From Candidatus Omnitrophota bacterium (GTDB lineage: Bacteria > Omnitrophota > Gorgyraeia > Gygaellales > Profunditerraquicolaceae), in contig VGKK01000005.1 in NCBI GenBank assembly GCA_016867095.1, forward strand, positions 1-20,792: a stretch of 20,792 bases of DNA. Reading direction: 5' to 3'. A program made the translations under genes and the position numbers. Under the pieces are notes generated by a model. It was not told the origin of the DNA. It was given only the letters and a program-made list of their open reading frames with translations, and ran no database searches. Below, piece after piece: positions 13,527-20,792 of this stretch. Numbering within the stretch: position 1 is the stretch's first letter; each line of letters starts with the position of its first letter.

Positions 13527-14615
13527 ATGGATCAGGCGGGACGAAATTCTCTGATGGCTGTGTTGCATATTACAAACAATTGCAATCTCCATTGTTCATA
13601 TTGCTATTCCAATAAAACAAACGAAGAGATGCCTTTATCTACGGCTTTCAGGGCCGTAGATTTCTTGAGCGGACTTAAGGATAAATATAAGAGCATTACC
13701 GTTGCGTTCTCCGGAGGGGAGCCCCTGACCGCGTTTGATAATTTATACAAGATTGTAAAGTATGCCTGGAAAAGAGGGATCAGGAATTTTATTATTTGCA
13801 CGAACGGGGTCAAGATAGACGAGCGGGTAATAGAATTTTTTGTCGCATACAATATTTCCCCTACCGTCAGCCTCGACGGGATAGCCGCAGCCCACCGCAT
13901 AAACAGGCCGGCCCATGACGGGAAAGATACGTGGAAAAATGTAGACCATGCCCTGGACCTGTTTAATAAGCACCTGAAGGCGTTTGACAAGCGCTCTCCT
14001 GATTATTTACGCCTGAGATGCACCTTTACTCCGGAAACGGTGCGTTATTTGGATAGGTCCATCCGTTATTTAGCGGATAAGCCGGTAAGCGAGGTTGCGA
14101 TGATTACGCTGATGCCGGGCATGTTGCCCCATAAAAGGTGGGATACGCCGCTAAGGGATAAGTCATTGACTGATACCCTGGACAGGCAGATGGGAAAGAT
14201 ACTGGATTTTTGTATTCAGAGACAGGCTTGCGGCCATCCGGTGCGCCTGTGTTTTAACGAATGCTTAACGATAAGATGGAATGATTTCATAGATCTTTGC
14301 GGCCAGAGCAGATTCCCTTTTTGCGGAGCAGGCGTAAATAAACTGGGGATAAGCGCAAGCGGCTCAATATTCCCTTGTTATCTTTTTAGCGCAGATCCCG
14401 GAAGAAGCGATAAATTACGCATGGGCGACGTCTTTAAAGGATTTAAGGCTGCCGGAGAAACCGCGGGGATTTGCCGCAGGTTCAAAGAAAACAGGTTTTT
14501 TTCCTGTTTATATTGGAACTTCATGGAGACCGGCGCGGCAAATTCACCCGCTTTGGTTTATAAGGCCCTATATCAGAGCATGTTGAAGTCGCTCGTCACT
14601 TATTTTCAGCGATAA
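13527..14615 (+). CDS. Radical SAM/SPASM peptide maturase
   Basis: This is a 362-residue radical SAM protein. Cys19, Cys23 and Cys26 (NNCNLHCSYC) bind the SAM cluster. FSGGEPLTA (about 70-78), ICTNGVKID and VSLDGIAAAHRINR are the standard downstream motifs. A SPASM-like part has FCGAGVNKLGISASGSIFPC, giving two spaced Cys, with further Cys near ICRRF and FFSCLYW. The last cluster is short, so the number of auxiliary clusters is uncertain. In the SPASM linker GVNKLGISASG has the small-residue signature shared by peptide maturases. It starts 12 bases after the PT-barrel-like gene and ends 10 bases before the next radical SAM gene. Substrate and reaction are not deducible; the shared locus suggests the His-Xaa-Ser peptide or a partner protein. 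Confidence 0.78.
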   Translation: MDQAGRNSLMAVLHITNNCNLHCSYCYSNKTNEEMPLSTAFRAVDFLSGLKDKYKSITVAFSGGEPLTAFDNLYKIVKYAWKRGIRNFIICTNGVKIDERVIEFFVAYNISPTVSLDGIAAAHRINRPAHDGKDTWKNVDHALDLFNKHLKAFDKRSPDYLRLRCTFTPETVRYLDRSIRYLADKPVSEVAMITLMPGMLPHKRWDTPLRDKSLTDTLDRQMGKILDFCIQRQACGHPVRLCFNECLTIRWNDFIDLCGQSRFPFCGAGVNKLGISASGSIFPCYLFSADPGRSDKLRMGDVFKGFKAAGETAGICRRFKENRFFSCLYWNFMETGAANSPALVYKALYQSMLKSLVTYFQR

Positions 14616-14625
14616 TCACGTAAAA

Positions 14626-15738
14626 ATGAAGGACCTCATTTCTTTTTATCCCTGCCAGATGGAGATCGCTTATACCGAAAAATGCAATCAGGTCTGCGAT
14701 TATTGCTGGGTAAATAAAAGCAGCGCGAAAATTTTGGATTTTAAATCAATCCAGCGGGCAATAGATATCTTTCTGGACTTCCCATTGGAGCGCCAGACGA
14801 TTACTTTCACCACCAGCGAACCCCTGATTTATCCTGACCTATATCAAAAGGTAGTGGATTACGTGCTCTCCAAAGACAGCGGGAAAAGGATCACCATGAT
14901 CACGACAACTAACGGCATGCTTCTTACCGGGCGCGTCCGCGATTTTATTCTCGAGAGGCTGAACGACCGTTTCATTTTAAACATAAGCCTGGACGGGAAG
15001 CAGAAGAGCTACGACGCCCACCGCAGGATCAAAGGCGTACCCGAGAGGTCCGCTTTCCAGGCCTCCTGGAAGAATTTTGCTGAATTACCGAGAGATAAGG
15101 CGCGCGTGATCTTCACTATTACGCCAAGCGAAATCAACTGTTTCCGGGATAATATGAATTTTATTTTGGAAGAGGGATTCCGCAAGATTGACCTCTTCGC
15201 GCAGATGTTTACTTTCTGGCCGGTCCTGGCCTTGCGGAAATTAAAAGAAGGCCTGTCTCGCCTCATAAAATACCTGGATCAAAACTCAGGCTTCGGTTAC
15301 GACATAAGACTATTAAACAGGCTATGGGGTTCTTCTGATTACGCGAAGATGCTCTTGGCTAGCGACGGCAGATTTTATTTATTCGAATGGGTCTTGGCGT
15401 TGCCTGTTTCGATGAGGGCACGATATGCTATCGGTGGTCCCAAAGGCGGAGTGGATCTGGCAAAGAGGGCCGCATTATTCGATAACCTGCTCAGCGAATC
15501 CGGAAACAAACATCGTAATCTATGCGCAAAATGCGGCCATGGGGGCGTCTGCAGCTGGCCGCTTCCCATTTTTCTTTGGAGTAAATACAAGAAAAAAAAC
15601 CATTTCCGTTATCTGAGGAATTTTTGCTTGCTTGCGGGTATTTTTATTGAAGCGTCAAGCCGGATCAAGCATAGTTTCAATAATGAACTCGACGCCTTGA
15701 GATTGAGCAGGGGCGTAAATAGAAAACCCCGATGGTAA
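14626..15738 (+). CDS. Radical SAM protein with degenerate SPASM domain
   Basis: This 370-residue paralogue of the radical SAM protein at 11524 keeps the SAM cluster motif Cys20, Cys24 and Cys27 (EKCNQVCDYC). The usual Gly-Gly-Glu-Pro is replaced by Thr-Ser-Glu-Pro (FTTSEPLI), so the first Gly of the SAM-binding loop is changed. Where the paralogue has RCNQVSVDPGGNFYCCDK, this protein has AKMLLASDGRFYLFEW with no Cys. Only the distal set remains (LCAKCGHGGVC, then NFCLL). It therefore probably lacks one auxiliary cluster. It could be a changed-function enzyme or a partner that no longer turns over. Start and stop spacing is tight: ten bases after the preceding gene, with a seven-base overlap with the next. 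Confidence 0.75.
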   Translation: MKDLISFYPCQMEIAYTEKCNQVCDYCWVNKSSAKILDFKSIQRAIDIFLDFPLERQTITFTTSEPLIYPDLYQKVVDYVLSKDSGKRITMITTTNGMLLTGRVRDFILERLNDRFILNISLDGKQKSYDAHRRIKGVPERSAFQASWKNFAELPRDKARVIFTITPSEINCFRDNMNFILEEGFRKIDLFAQMFTFWPVLALRKLKEGLSRLIKYLDQNSGFGYDIRLLNRLWGSSDYAKMLLASDGRFYLFEWVLALPVSMRARYAIGGPKGGVDLAKRAALFDNLLSESGNKHRNLCAKCGHGGVCSWPLPIFLWSKYKKKNHFRYLRNFCLLAGIFIEASSRIKHSFNNELDALRLSRGVNRKPRW

Positions 15739-16628
15739 ACCAGAAGAAGTTTATGCGCAATTTTCTCGATGCCATTGAGGCGTCCGCAACCACCAGGAAG
15801 GCCGCGCTGGAATTAGCGGAGCGGCTGGTTGACAATGACCCCTATAAATTGACCGAATTCGAGGTTTCTTTCAAATTGAAGGGGGATAGGCTAATCGAAG
15901 GCGCCAGATTCCTGCACTTTGACTACAATCTTTATTCCTGCGTTAATCCGTATCTTTTCAAGAAAAGGGTAGGGTTGTTTAAAGATATCGTTACCGGCAA
16001 AGTCAGCAATAAATCCGTTGCTGGAGTTTTTGACTACCTTGACGGAATTTCCAAGACTCCCGTTGACCTCTACTTTGGTTGCGACGTAAACGGCAAACAA
16101 TATCTTTTTGCTTTCTGGCTGATATTGGCAGGAGTCAACAGCAAAAAAGAGATAAGCGTCAATCCCAACGCGCGAGCCATATTCAAGAAGGCAGTACTGG
16201 ACCTGGGCCTGAAGATTAATATGTCTAGAAAGCAGATTCTGAATATCGGATTTGACCTGGGCACGAAAGAAGCTTTCCTGAAGACGTATTATTTTTACAA
16301 CGATTCGTTAATTTTGAATAAGAGATTTGCTGCGATTTTGGAGTCCGCAAAAAAGCTGTTTGATGGCTATCAATATTTTGTCTTCCTAAGCGATAAATTC
16401 AACCATAAAAGCCAAAATGTGTTTCAGAAACTATACTTTGAATTCCTGGATAACGCAAGCGTCAGCAATAAGGAGTCGGCGAAGATGTTGAATTTAATCC
16501 TAAAGGTTTGCGGTTCGCCGTTTGACGCGCGGCGGCTGCGCTCCATCATATCCGGGACAGGCGGAAGAATCAGCATAATTGCTTTTGGCAGCGACTCTTC
16601 CCTTACCTTCTATATAAGGCCGTGCTGA
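15732..16628 (+). CDS. Second PT-barrel-like protein, paralogue of the product at 12648
   Basis: This 298-residue protein is not recognised by name. Five beta-hairpin units lie at about 42-65 (FEVSFKLKGDRLIEGARFLH), 111-133, 168-189 (ILNIGFDLGTKEAFLKTYYF), 213-238 (with NHKSQNVFQKLYFEF) and 279-296, with helical stretches between. The third and fourth units align by eye with those of the 12648 product. The first unit (GDRLIEGARF) recalls the opening hairpin of cyanobactin peptide prenyltransferases, where a similar Gly-Asp-Lys-Leu-Phe-Ala-Ala-Arg-Phe pattern occurs; I cite this from memory. No signal peptide is seen. It overlaps the genes on both sides by seven bases. The two paralogues differ enough to act on different positions or form a heterodimer. 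Confidence 0.55.
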   Translation: MVNQKKFMRNFLDAIEASATTRKAALELAERLVDNDPYKLTEFEVSFKLKGDRLIEGARFLHFDYNLYSCVNPYLFKKRVGLFKDIVTGKVSNKSVAGVFDYLDGISKTPVDLYFGCDVNGKQYLFAFWLILAGVNSKKEISVNPNARAIFKKAVLDLGLKINMSRKQILNIGFDLGTKEAFLKTYYFYNDSLILNKRFAAILESAKKLFDGYQYFVFLSDKFNHKSQNVFQKLYFEFLDNASVSNKESAKMLNLILKVCGSPFDARRLRSIISGTGGRISIIAFGSDSSLTFYIRPC

Positions 16629-17710
16629 GTACCTTGAGCCTCGCTAACAAATACATTTATAAGACCAAGCTTACCGTCACCACAAGCTGCAACTTAGGAT
16701 GCGATTACTGTTTTGTGAAGAAGACAAACGAGATGATGGCGGAAAGCACCGCTAAAAAGGCCGTAGATCTCCTGTTGGGTTCCCGGGGAGAGCATAAGCT
16801 GTTGTCTATATACGGCGGAGAGCCGCTGCTTAATTTTGAATTGATCAGGACGGTTATCATATACGCGACGGCCAAAGCAAGGGCCATGAATAAGCGTTTG
16901 ACCGCGAATTTATGTACAAACGCGGTTCTTATCGAGAGAAGGCACCTTGATTTCTTCAGGAAATATAATATAAAATTGATAATCAGCCTGGCCGGCTCGA
17001 AATATACGCACGATAAATTCAGGCATACCGGCCTAGGAGGTGGCACGTATGACCTGGTCAAGGCTAAATTATCCGGGATTTTTGAAAACCTGCCGCGCGA
17101 GAATATCGGAGCGTCACTCTGCGTATTCCCTGCCACGGCGCACAGATTGAGGCGTGAACTCAAACATCTCCTGCAATTGGGCTTTAATCATGTAAATTTT
17201 GAAATCATACGGGAGTATCAGAACTGGTCAGAGGCAAGGATCAGGGGAGCGGTCCTCGGCCTGAAAGATATAATTAGCCGCGTCTTGGCCAGTATAGTCA
17301 AAGGAAAACACATATTTATAAACCCGGTATGCTGGGAAATAAAATATGCCAACATAAGTCGGAGCCTTTGCCCGTTCAACTATTCTTTGGAGGTCTACCC
17401 AAGCGGAGAAATGGCCTTTTCTCCGTTCTTGCTGAATACCCAAGATAAGGACAGGTTTATAATAGGCAACGTCAACCGCGGCGTAACGTCCGAGTTCTCA
17501 GGCTGCCGTTACGGCAGAGCGAAAAAAACCTGCCAAAATTGCAAATCCGCATATTTTAGGGCATACGATTCTGATACCGGGGCAAATAAGTTACACATCA
17601 TATATTGCCTCTTGATGCTGGAGGCAGCCAGAAAAATATCCGCCCGTTCAAGGCGCAACGCGCTATTTCAGGATTACGTCCACAAGATTGAGAATGCGAT
17701 TTGTTTTTGA
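16622..17710 (+). CDS. Radical SAM protein with partial SPASM domain
   Basis: This is a 362-residue radical SAM enzyme starting at GTG within the overlap with the preceding gene. SAM-cluster ligands are Cys23, Cys27 and Cys30 (TSCNLGCDYCFVKK). IYGGEPLLNFE (about 61-71) and ISLAGSKYTHDKFR follow, with Ser-Leu-Ala-Gly instead of the more common Ser-Leu-Asp-Gly. The C-terminal half has LCPFNYSLEVYPSGEMAFSPF, where the second Cys of the usual SPASM pair is absent, and then SGCRYGRAKKTCQNC. Auxiliary-cluster binding is thus incomplete or altered. It is the last member of the tightly overlapping gene block; the next gene follows after 34 bases. A peptide-modifying role is inferred from position. 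Confidence 0.75.
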   Translation: MLSTLSLANKYIYKTKLTVTTSCNLGCDYCFVKKTNEMMAESTAKKAVDLLLGSRGEHKLLSIYGGEPLLNFELIRTVIIYATAKARAMNKRLTANLCTNAVLIERRHLDFFRKYNIKLIISLAGSKYTHDKFRHTGLGGGTYDLVKAKLSGIFENLPRENIGASLCVFPATAHRLRRELKHLLQLGFNHVNFEIIREYQNWSEARIRGAVLGLKDIISRVLASIVKGKHIFINPVCWEIKYANISRSLCPFNYSLEVYPSGEMAFSPFLLNTQDKDRFIIGNVNRGVTSEFSGCRYGRAKKTCQNCKSAYFRAYDSDTGANKLHIIYCLLMLEAARKISARSRRNALFQDYVHKIENAICF

Positions 17711-17744
17711 AGATAAACAAAAGGTAGTATCTTAGGGTATAAAT

Positions 17745-18614
17745 ATGCATAACGACTTGCCGAGCCTGTTTGTTATAGTTTTCATCGGCCTGATCACAAG
17801 CTACGAAGACATAAAATCCGGCAAGATCCGGAACAAATGGATAATCATCGGGCTATTGTTCGGACTTTTGATCAGCGGTCTGAACGCGGCCTTTAAAGAG
17901 ATGTATCCCGGGATAATGCTGCCGAATATATCCATTGCCGTTTTGGTCGCTTATTTGCTTTGGAAATTCGGGCTCTGGTCAGCAGGGGACGGCAAACTTT
18001 TTATAGCCTATTCATTATTGATGCCCCTCTTGCGATACAAGGAAATCTATTTCAATTACTTTCCCGCGTTCACGCTGTTATTGAATATCTTCCTGCCTGC
18101 GACCTTGTTCTTATTCTCGAAAGCAATCCTTGATTTCTTCAAGGGGAATTCATATAGCGAGATTAAGGATAGCCTGCGCCTGGCGGCAATAAAAAGCAAA
18201 AATGATTTTTTAATAGTTTTTTCAGGATTCGGCACAGTATTCCTTTTTAATCAAATACTCAGGAACAAGCTGGTAACTATTTTCTCCAATGTCGTACCCG
18301 AAAGAAACGTTGCCCTGCTTCTTATGCTCGCCGCCTATAAGCCGTTATTCGTTTTGTATAGGAAGAAAAAAACTGCCATTATGGTGATTAGCGCATTGGC
18401 TTTGATTTATCTGGTGCTTCAGATGTTGACAACGGGCTATAACTTTATCTGGAGCCTGCTTATGATAGTAAGGATGACCGTTTTAGTCATGGCTATTTTC
18501 GCTTTTTTTAGATTCGTAACCGATGCGTACATCGATAAGCAAAAGGCCAAGACCTGGCCATTTGCGATTTGGATGTTTTTGGGAGCATTGATAACTTGGA
18601 TGAAGCTGTTTTAA
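17745..18614 (+). CDS. A24-type (prepilin-peptidase-like) membrane aspartyl protease
   Basis: This is a 289-residue polytopic membrane protein. The first catalytic Asp is Asp22 in SYEDIKSGKIRNKW, a typical TadV/CpaA/FlaK first motif, and the second is Asp82 in SAGDGKLF, the GxGD-type motif with Ser in place of the first Gly. The N-terminal about 130 residues with four hydrophobic segments is the usual core. The remaining about 150 residues are extra membrane helices, making it longer than the CpaA/TadV proteases. Such enzymes remove short basic leaders on the cytoplasmic face. Candidate substrates here are the precursor peptide, the signal-bearing partner proteins, or the prepilins at 265-2241. 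It lacks the N-terminal Cys-rich methyltransferase-like domain of classical PilD. It follows the radical SAM gene by 34 bases, so it is likely part of the same locus. Confidence 0.7.
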   Translation: MHNDLPSLFVIVFIGLITSYEDIKSGKIRNKWIIIGLLFGLLISGLNAAFKEMYPGIMLPNISIAVLVAYLLWKFGLWSAGDGKLFIAYSLLMPLLRYKEIYFNYFPAFTLLLNIFLPATLFLFSKAILDFFKGNSYSEIKDSLRLAAIKSKNDFLIVFSGFGTVFLFNQILRNKLVTIFSNVVPERNVALLLMLAAYKPLFVLYRKKKTAIMVISALALIYLVLQMLTTGYNFIWSLLMIVRMTVLVMAIFAFFRFVTDAYIDKQKAKTWPFAIWMFLGALITWMKLF

Positions 18615-18656
18615 TGTTCTCCCGGAGATGCACAAATAAACGGAACATATTTTAAG

Positions 18657-19385
18657 ATGCCCGATAATTTAGGTACTTACGTCCTGAACTTTGATAGTTG
18701 CAATCAGAGATGCCTGTTCTGTTTGCAGGCGGATTATATAAACAGAGGCAACAGAGTGACATACAGCAAAGTCGCTAAGGAGATAATCGATGCCAAGAAG
18801 ATGGGCTATAAAAATATAGATTTCTACGGCGGAGAGCCTACGTGTTTTGCTTTTTTAAAAAGAACGGTACGATTGGCGAACTCTCTTTCGTTAACGGCAA
18901 CTCTGGCTACAAACTGCGTCAGGTTCTCTTCTTTGGCTTACGCGGAAAGTTTCTTTTCCGGGGTCAAGATAGCCGGGCTGAGGACATCCCTGCACAGCCA
19001 TAAGCCGCAAGTGCACGACGCTATCACCCAGGTCCAGGGAAGTTTCTTAAGGACTATTGCGGGTATCGGAAATGTTTTAAGGCACAACAAGAGACTCAGC
19101 GTGAATATCGTAATACATAAGCTAAATTACGAAGAGATCATCAATATGGTTTATTACATCTACGGCCTGGGTGTAAGGGGCATTAAATTTTCCGGCTTAT
19201 CTCTGCAGGGCAATCTCTTGAAGAACAGGTGGCTGCTCGTAGACCCGGATTGTTACTCGGCACGCCTTATAAAGGCCATCGAATCTTCAAGGAAATTAGG
19301 ATTTCGTCATATCGAAGTCGAGAAATTACCCCCCCGTATATTAGGGGCAAGGCAGTTAAAATTCGTCCGGTTTCCAGGCACATAA
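18657..19385 (+). CDS. HxsC-like radical SAM protein, probably C-terminally truncated
   Basis: This is a 242-residue radical SAM protein. SAM-cluster Cys15, Cys19 and Cys22 occur in DSCNQRCLFC, and FYGGEPT follows. The blocks LRTSLHSHKPQVHDAITQVQGSF, then NIVIHKLNYEEI, GIKFSGLSLQGN and LVDPDCY resemble the order of motifs in HxsC, the second radical SAM maturase of the His-Xaa-Ser system. The C-terminal cysteines expected after this point are absent: where I would expect Pro-x-Cys the frame reads KLPPRIL at a C-rich stretch, and it ends about 50 bases later. A transposase gene of the opposite strand starts soon after, so truncation by insertion or decay is plausible. Cleavage chemistry could still be carried by the SAM half. 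Confidence 0.6.
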   Translation: MPDNLGTYVLNFDSCNQRCLFCLQADYINRGNRVTYSKVAKEIIDAKKMGYKNIDFYGGEPTCFAFLKRTVRLANSLSLTATLATNCVRFSSLAYAESFFSGVKIAGLRTSLHSHKPQVHDAITQVQGSFLRTIAGIGNVLRHNKRLSVNIVIHKLNYEEIINMVYYIYGLGVRGIKFSGLSLQGNLLKNRWLLVDPDCYSARLIKAIESSRKLGFRHIEVEKLPPRILGARQLKFVRFPGT

Positions 19386-19440
19386 ATATCGTAACTCTTG
19401 AAATCCGTTATAATTATAGGCTAGGGGATCCGTTATTTTC

Positions 19441-20792
19441 TGCATAAAAAAAAATTAATGACTCATTGATAAATGTTACCGGAAGGCAAGAGAAGACTCA
19501 TAACTTTTTGGGGTAGCAAAGGTCAAAAATTGCCTTAAGTTTCTTATCAATGGCTTTCCGTAACTCAAAAGAATTAAGTGTTTCAAACTGTTCTTTGAGA
19601 GAGCGTTTGACAGTCGGTTCGATATATGGCGATTCCAGAAGCCTCTGGTAAGGAGTCTTAGGCGTATCATAACGCTTAATATGCTTTCCATCAACTAATT
19701 TCTTTTCTATAAGTTTAACCGAAGGCATAAAGAAGTTATGATACAGGCGCCATTCTTCGGTGTATAGGTCATTCATAAGCTTAACAACGCGAGGCTTGTC
19801 CAGCCTGTGATAACCCAGCCACTGCCTGACATGAGTCCAGTTTTTCTGCTCAGCGTGGGCGTTATCGTCCTTATGATATGGCCTGCTTCTGGTAAATTGC
19901 ACCGGTTTATCCCTTTGGGCAAAATGCCGCATCAGATGGTAATTTAAGAATTCGCAGCCATTATCGGAATCAAAGCCAAGCAGGGAAAAAGGCAGGCGTT
20001 CTTCAACATCTCTGACTTGTTTTACTACGCCTACTTCACCTTTGCCCCAGACAGCCCTCTGTTCAGTCCAGCCGGTGGCTATATCAACGAAGTCTATCGT
20101 ATAGGCAAAATCGCCGAGCAGGCTTCCTCCGCAATGGGCGACGGTGTCGGCTTCCAGGAACCCGGGGCGCGTTTCATCCCATTGGTCAGTCTTGATAGGA
20201 ATCTGTTTACGCAACAATGTTCCTGGCTTAGTAGTAGCTCTGCCACGGTGCCCATATTTTGCCCTTACCGGCTTAAGCAGCCGGTCAATAGTTGGGGCGG
20301 ATATCCGAAGCAATGCTTTAACTACATCTAAAGGCAATCCGCCGAATTCCTGGGCGTAAGACTTAAGCCATAAAGGAAGTATTGCCTTAAGCCGCTTGGA
20401 GCAAGGTAGGTTAGCCGCCAGCCAGATTTTCTTTAACGGCACAAGGATTCCCGGCTTATTATACTTTGAAGGCTTGCCTCTTTTCTTGGGTTTTGGCTTG
20501 GTAAAGCGCTTAAAATTATTTAATACCCGTATGGCGTGTTTGCGGTGATAGCCGCAATTTAGGGCAAACTCATTGAGGATTAAAGTTTTCTCTTTTAAGC
20601 TTGCTCTTTTGTATCTTAGATAGATGGTTTCAAGGTATTCCATTCTGGCTCGCGGACTCATGAAAATACACCCCCTTTTAGGGTATGAGCCTTGCTCAAA
20701 ACTATTTTCTCGTCGGAGAATTATAATCTCCACTTCCAATCTCACCCCCACCCATCTGCCCGTCGGAAAATCGGCTCATTTCCTTCCATTTA
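19441..20792 (-). mobile_element. Insertion sequence containing a DDE transposase (ends not exactly resolved)
   Basis: The minus-strand transposase lies in a segment with different features from the operon: a run of nine A residues at about 19445-19453 on one side, and on the other an upstream region with two short TCCGACG-type repeats (about 20729 and 20762 on this strand). Weakly matching terminal sequences, CTCATTTCCTTCCATTTA at the right edge and CTCTTGCCTTCC...ATTTA on the left (both in transposase orientation), may be imperfect inverted repeats. The exact ends and any target duplication cannot be seen, and the right end may lie beyond the window. Confidence 0.5.
19498..20661 (-). CDS. 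DDE (rve-type) insertion-sequence transposase
   Basis: This is a 387-residue transposase, started at the ATG at 20661 because AGGGGGTG lies nine bases upstream and the product then begins MSPRARMEYLETIY, a clear DNA-binding domain opening; the longer in-frame start 30 residues earlier lacks a site. An N-terminal helix-turn-helix region (about 1-55, with CGYHRKHAIRVLNN) is followed by the RNase-H-like catalytic domain. Likely acidic residues are Asp172 in FLEADTVAH, Asp233 in GFDSDNGCEF and Glu271 in DNAHAEQKNW. The layout is that of integrase-core transposases of the IS481/ISNCY type, but I cannot fix the family. It appears intact. Genes on the plus strand stop at 19385, so the element sits next to the damaged end of the radical SAM gene. 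Confidence 0.8.
   Translation of the reverse strand: MSPRARMEYLETIYLRYKRASLKEKTLILNEFALNCGYHRKHAIRVLNNFKRFTKPKPKKRGKPSKYNKPGILVPLKKIWLAANLPCSKRLKAILPLWLKSYAQEFGGLPLDVVKALLRISAPTIDRLLKPVRAKYGHRGRATTKPGTLLRKQIPIKTDQWDETRPGFLEADTVAHCGGSLLGDFAYTIDFVDIATGWTEQRAVWGKGEVGVVKQVRDVEERLPFSLLGFDSDNGCEFLNYHLMRHFAQRDKPVQFTRSRPYHKDDNAHAEQKNWTHVRQWLGYHRLDKPRVVKLMNDLYTEEWRLYHNFFMPSVKLIEKKLVDGKHIKRYDTPKTPYQRLLESPYIEPTVKRSLKEQFETLNSFELRKAIDKKLKAIFDLCYPKKL

Noticed and set aside
19409..19420. TATAAT-like sequence as a promoter before the insertion sequence
   Set aside because: No matching -35 box at 15-19 nt, and no plus-strand gene follows.
19229..19447. Plus-strand frame overlapping the end of the HxsC-like gene
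   Set aside because: It does not continue the motifs of the radical SAM protein, and its composition is that of a shifted frame.

Overview
This window looks like chromosomal DNA from an uncultured Gram-negative-type bacterium, most likely Candidatus Omnitrophota. The reasons are several prepilin-like proteins, a secreted protein that begins right after its signal peptide with the TITTYYPSPFGSY signature that I associate with that phylum, palindromic AT-rich dispersed repeats, and a large radical-SAM peptide-maturation locus. The taxonomic call is inference from remembered family patterns, not a search.

Layout. (1) 1-264: tail of a truncated reading frame, two 18-bp direct repeats (possibly an insertion-sequence end) and a promoter. 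(2) 265-2241: four tandem prepilin-like genes split by a strong hairpin terminator. (3) 2334-2409: tRNA-Ala(CGC), with hairpins and inverted repeats behind it. (4) 2518-5878: an AmmeMemoRadiSam group (radical SAM enzyme AmrS, then a Memo-AMMECR1 fusion) followed by a DsbD/CcdA-like membrane protein. Both AmmeMemoRadiSam proteins start with a hydrophobic export or anchor segment. In the fusion protein that segment is encoded by one arm of a palindromic repeat. (5) 5871-7905: the RNA-modification genes rsmE and mtaB. (6) 7902-19385: a long co-directional locus with its own promoter and mostly overlapping or tightly spaced genes. (7) 19498-20661, minus strand: a DDE transposase of an insertion sequence, next to the shortened last gene of the locus.

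The locus at 7963-19385 is the main discovery candidate. It holds an HxsD, a short second HxsD-like protein, an HxsB radical SAM maturase, a secreted cysteine-rich protein, and a 98-residue precursor whose C-terminal half carries five His-Xaa-Ser triplets and ends in Gly-Gly-Trp-Cys. It continues with four further radical SAM proteins, two homologous proteins of unknown family that each show five beta-hairpin units separated by helices (the layout of the ABBA/PT-barrel prenyltransferase fold), an A24-type membrane aspartyl protease, and an HxsC-like radical SAM protein that seems to lack its C-terminus. I read this as an expanded His-Xaa-Ser RiPP-like pathway. HxsD proteins would bind the leader, several radical SAM enzymes would modify the core, a PT-barrel-like pair may add a prenyl or other group, and a membrane protease may process the product or its partner proteins.

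Coupling by ATGA-type and 7-nt overlaps (12648, 15732, 16622) and short gaps suggest that 8495-17710 is one transcription unit, probably driven from the promoter at 7902-7930.
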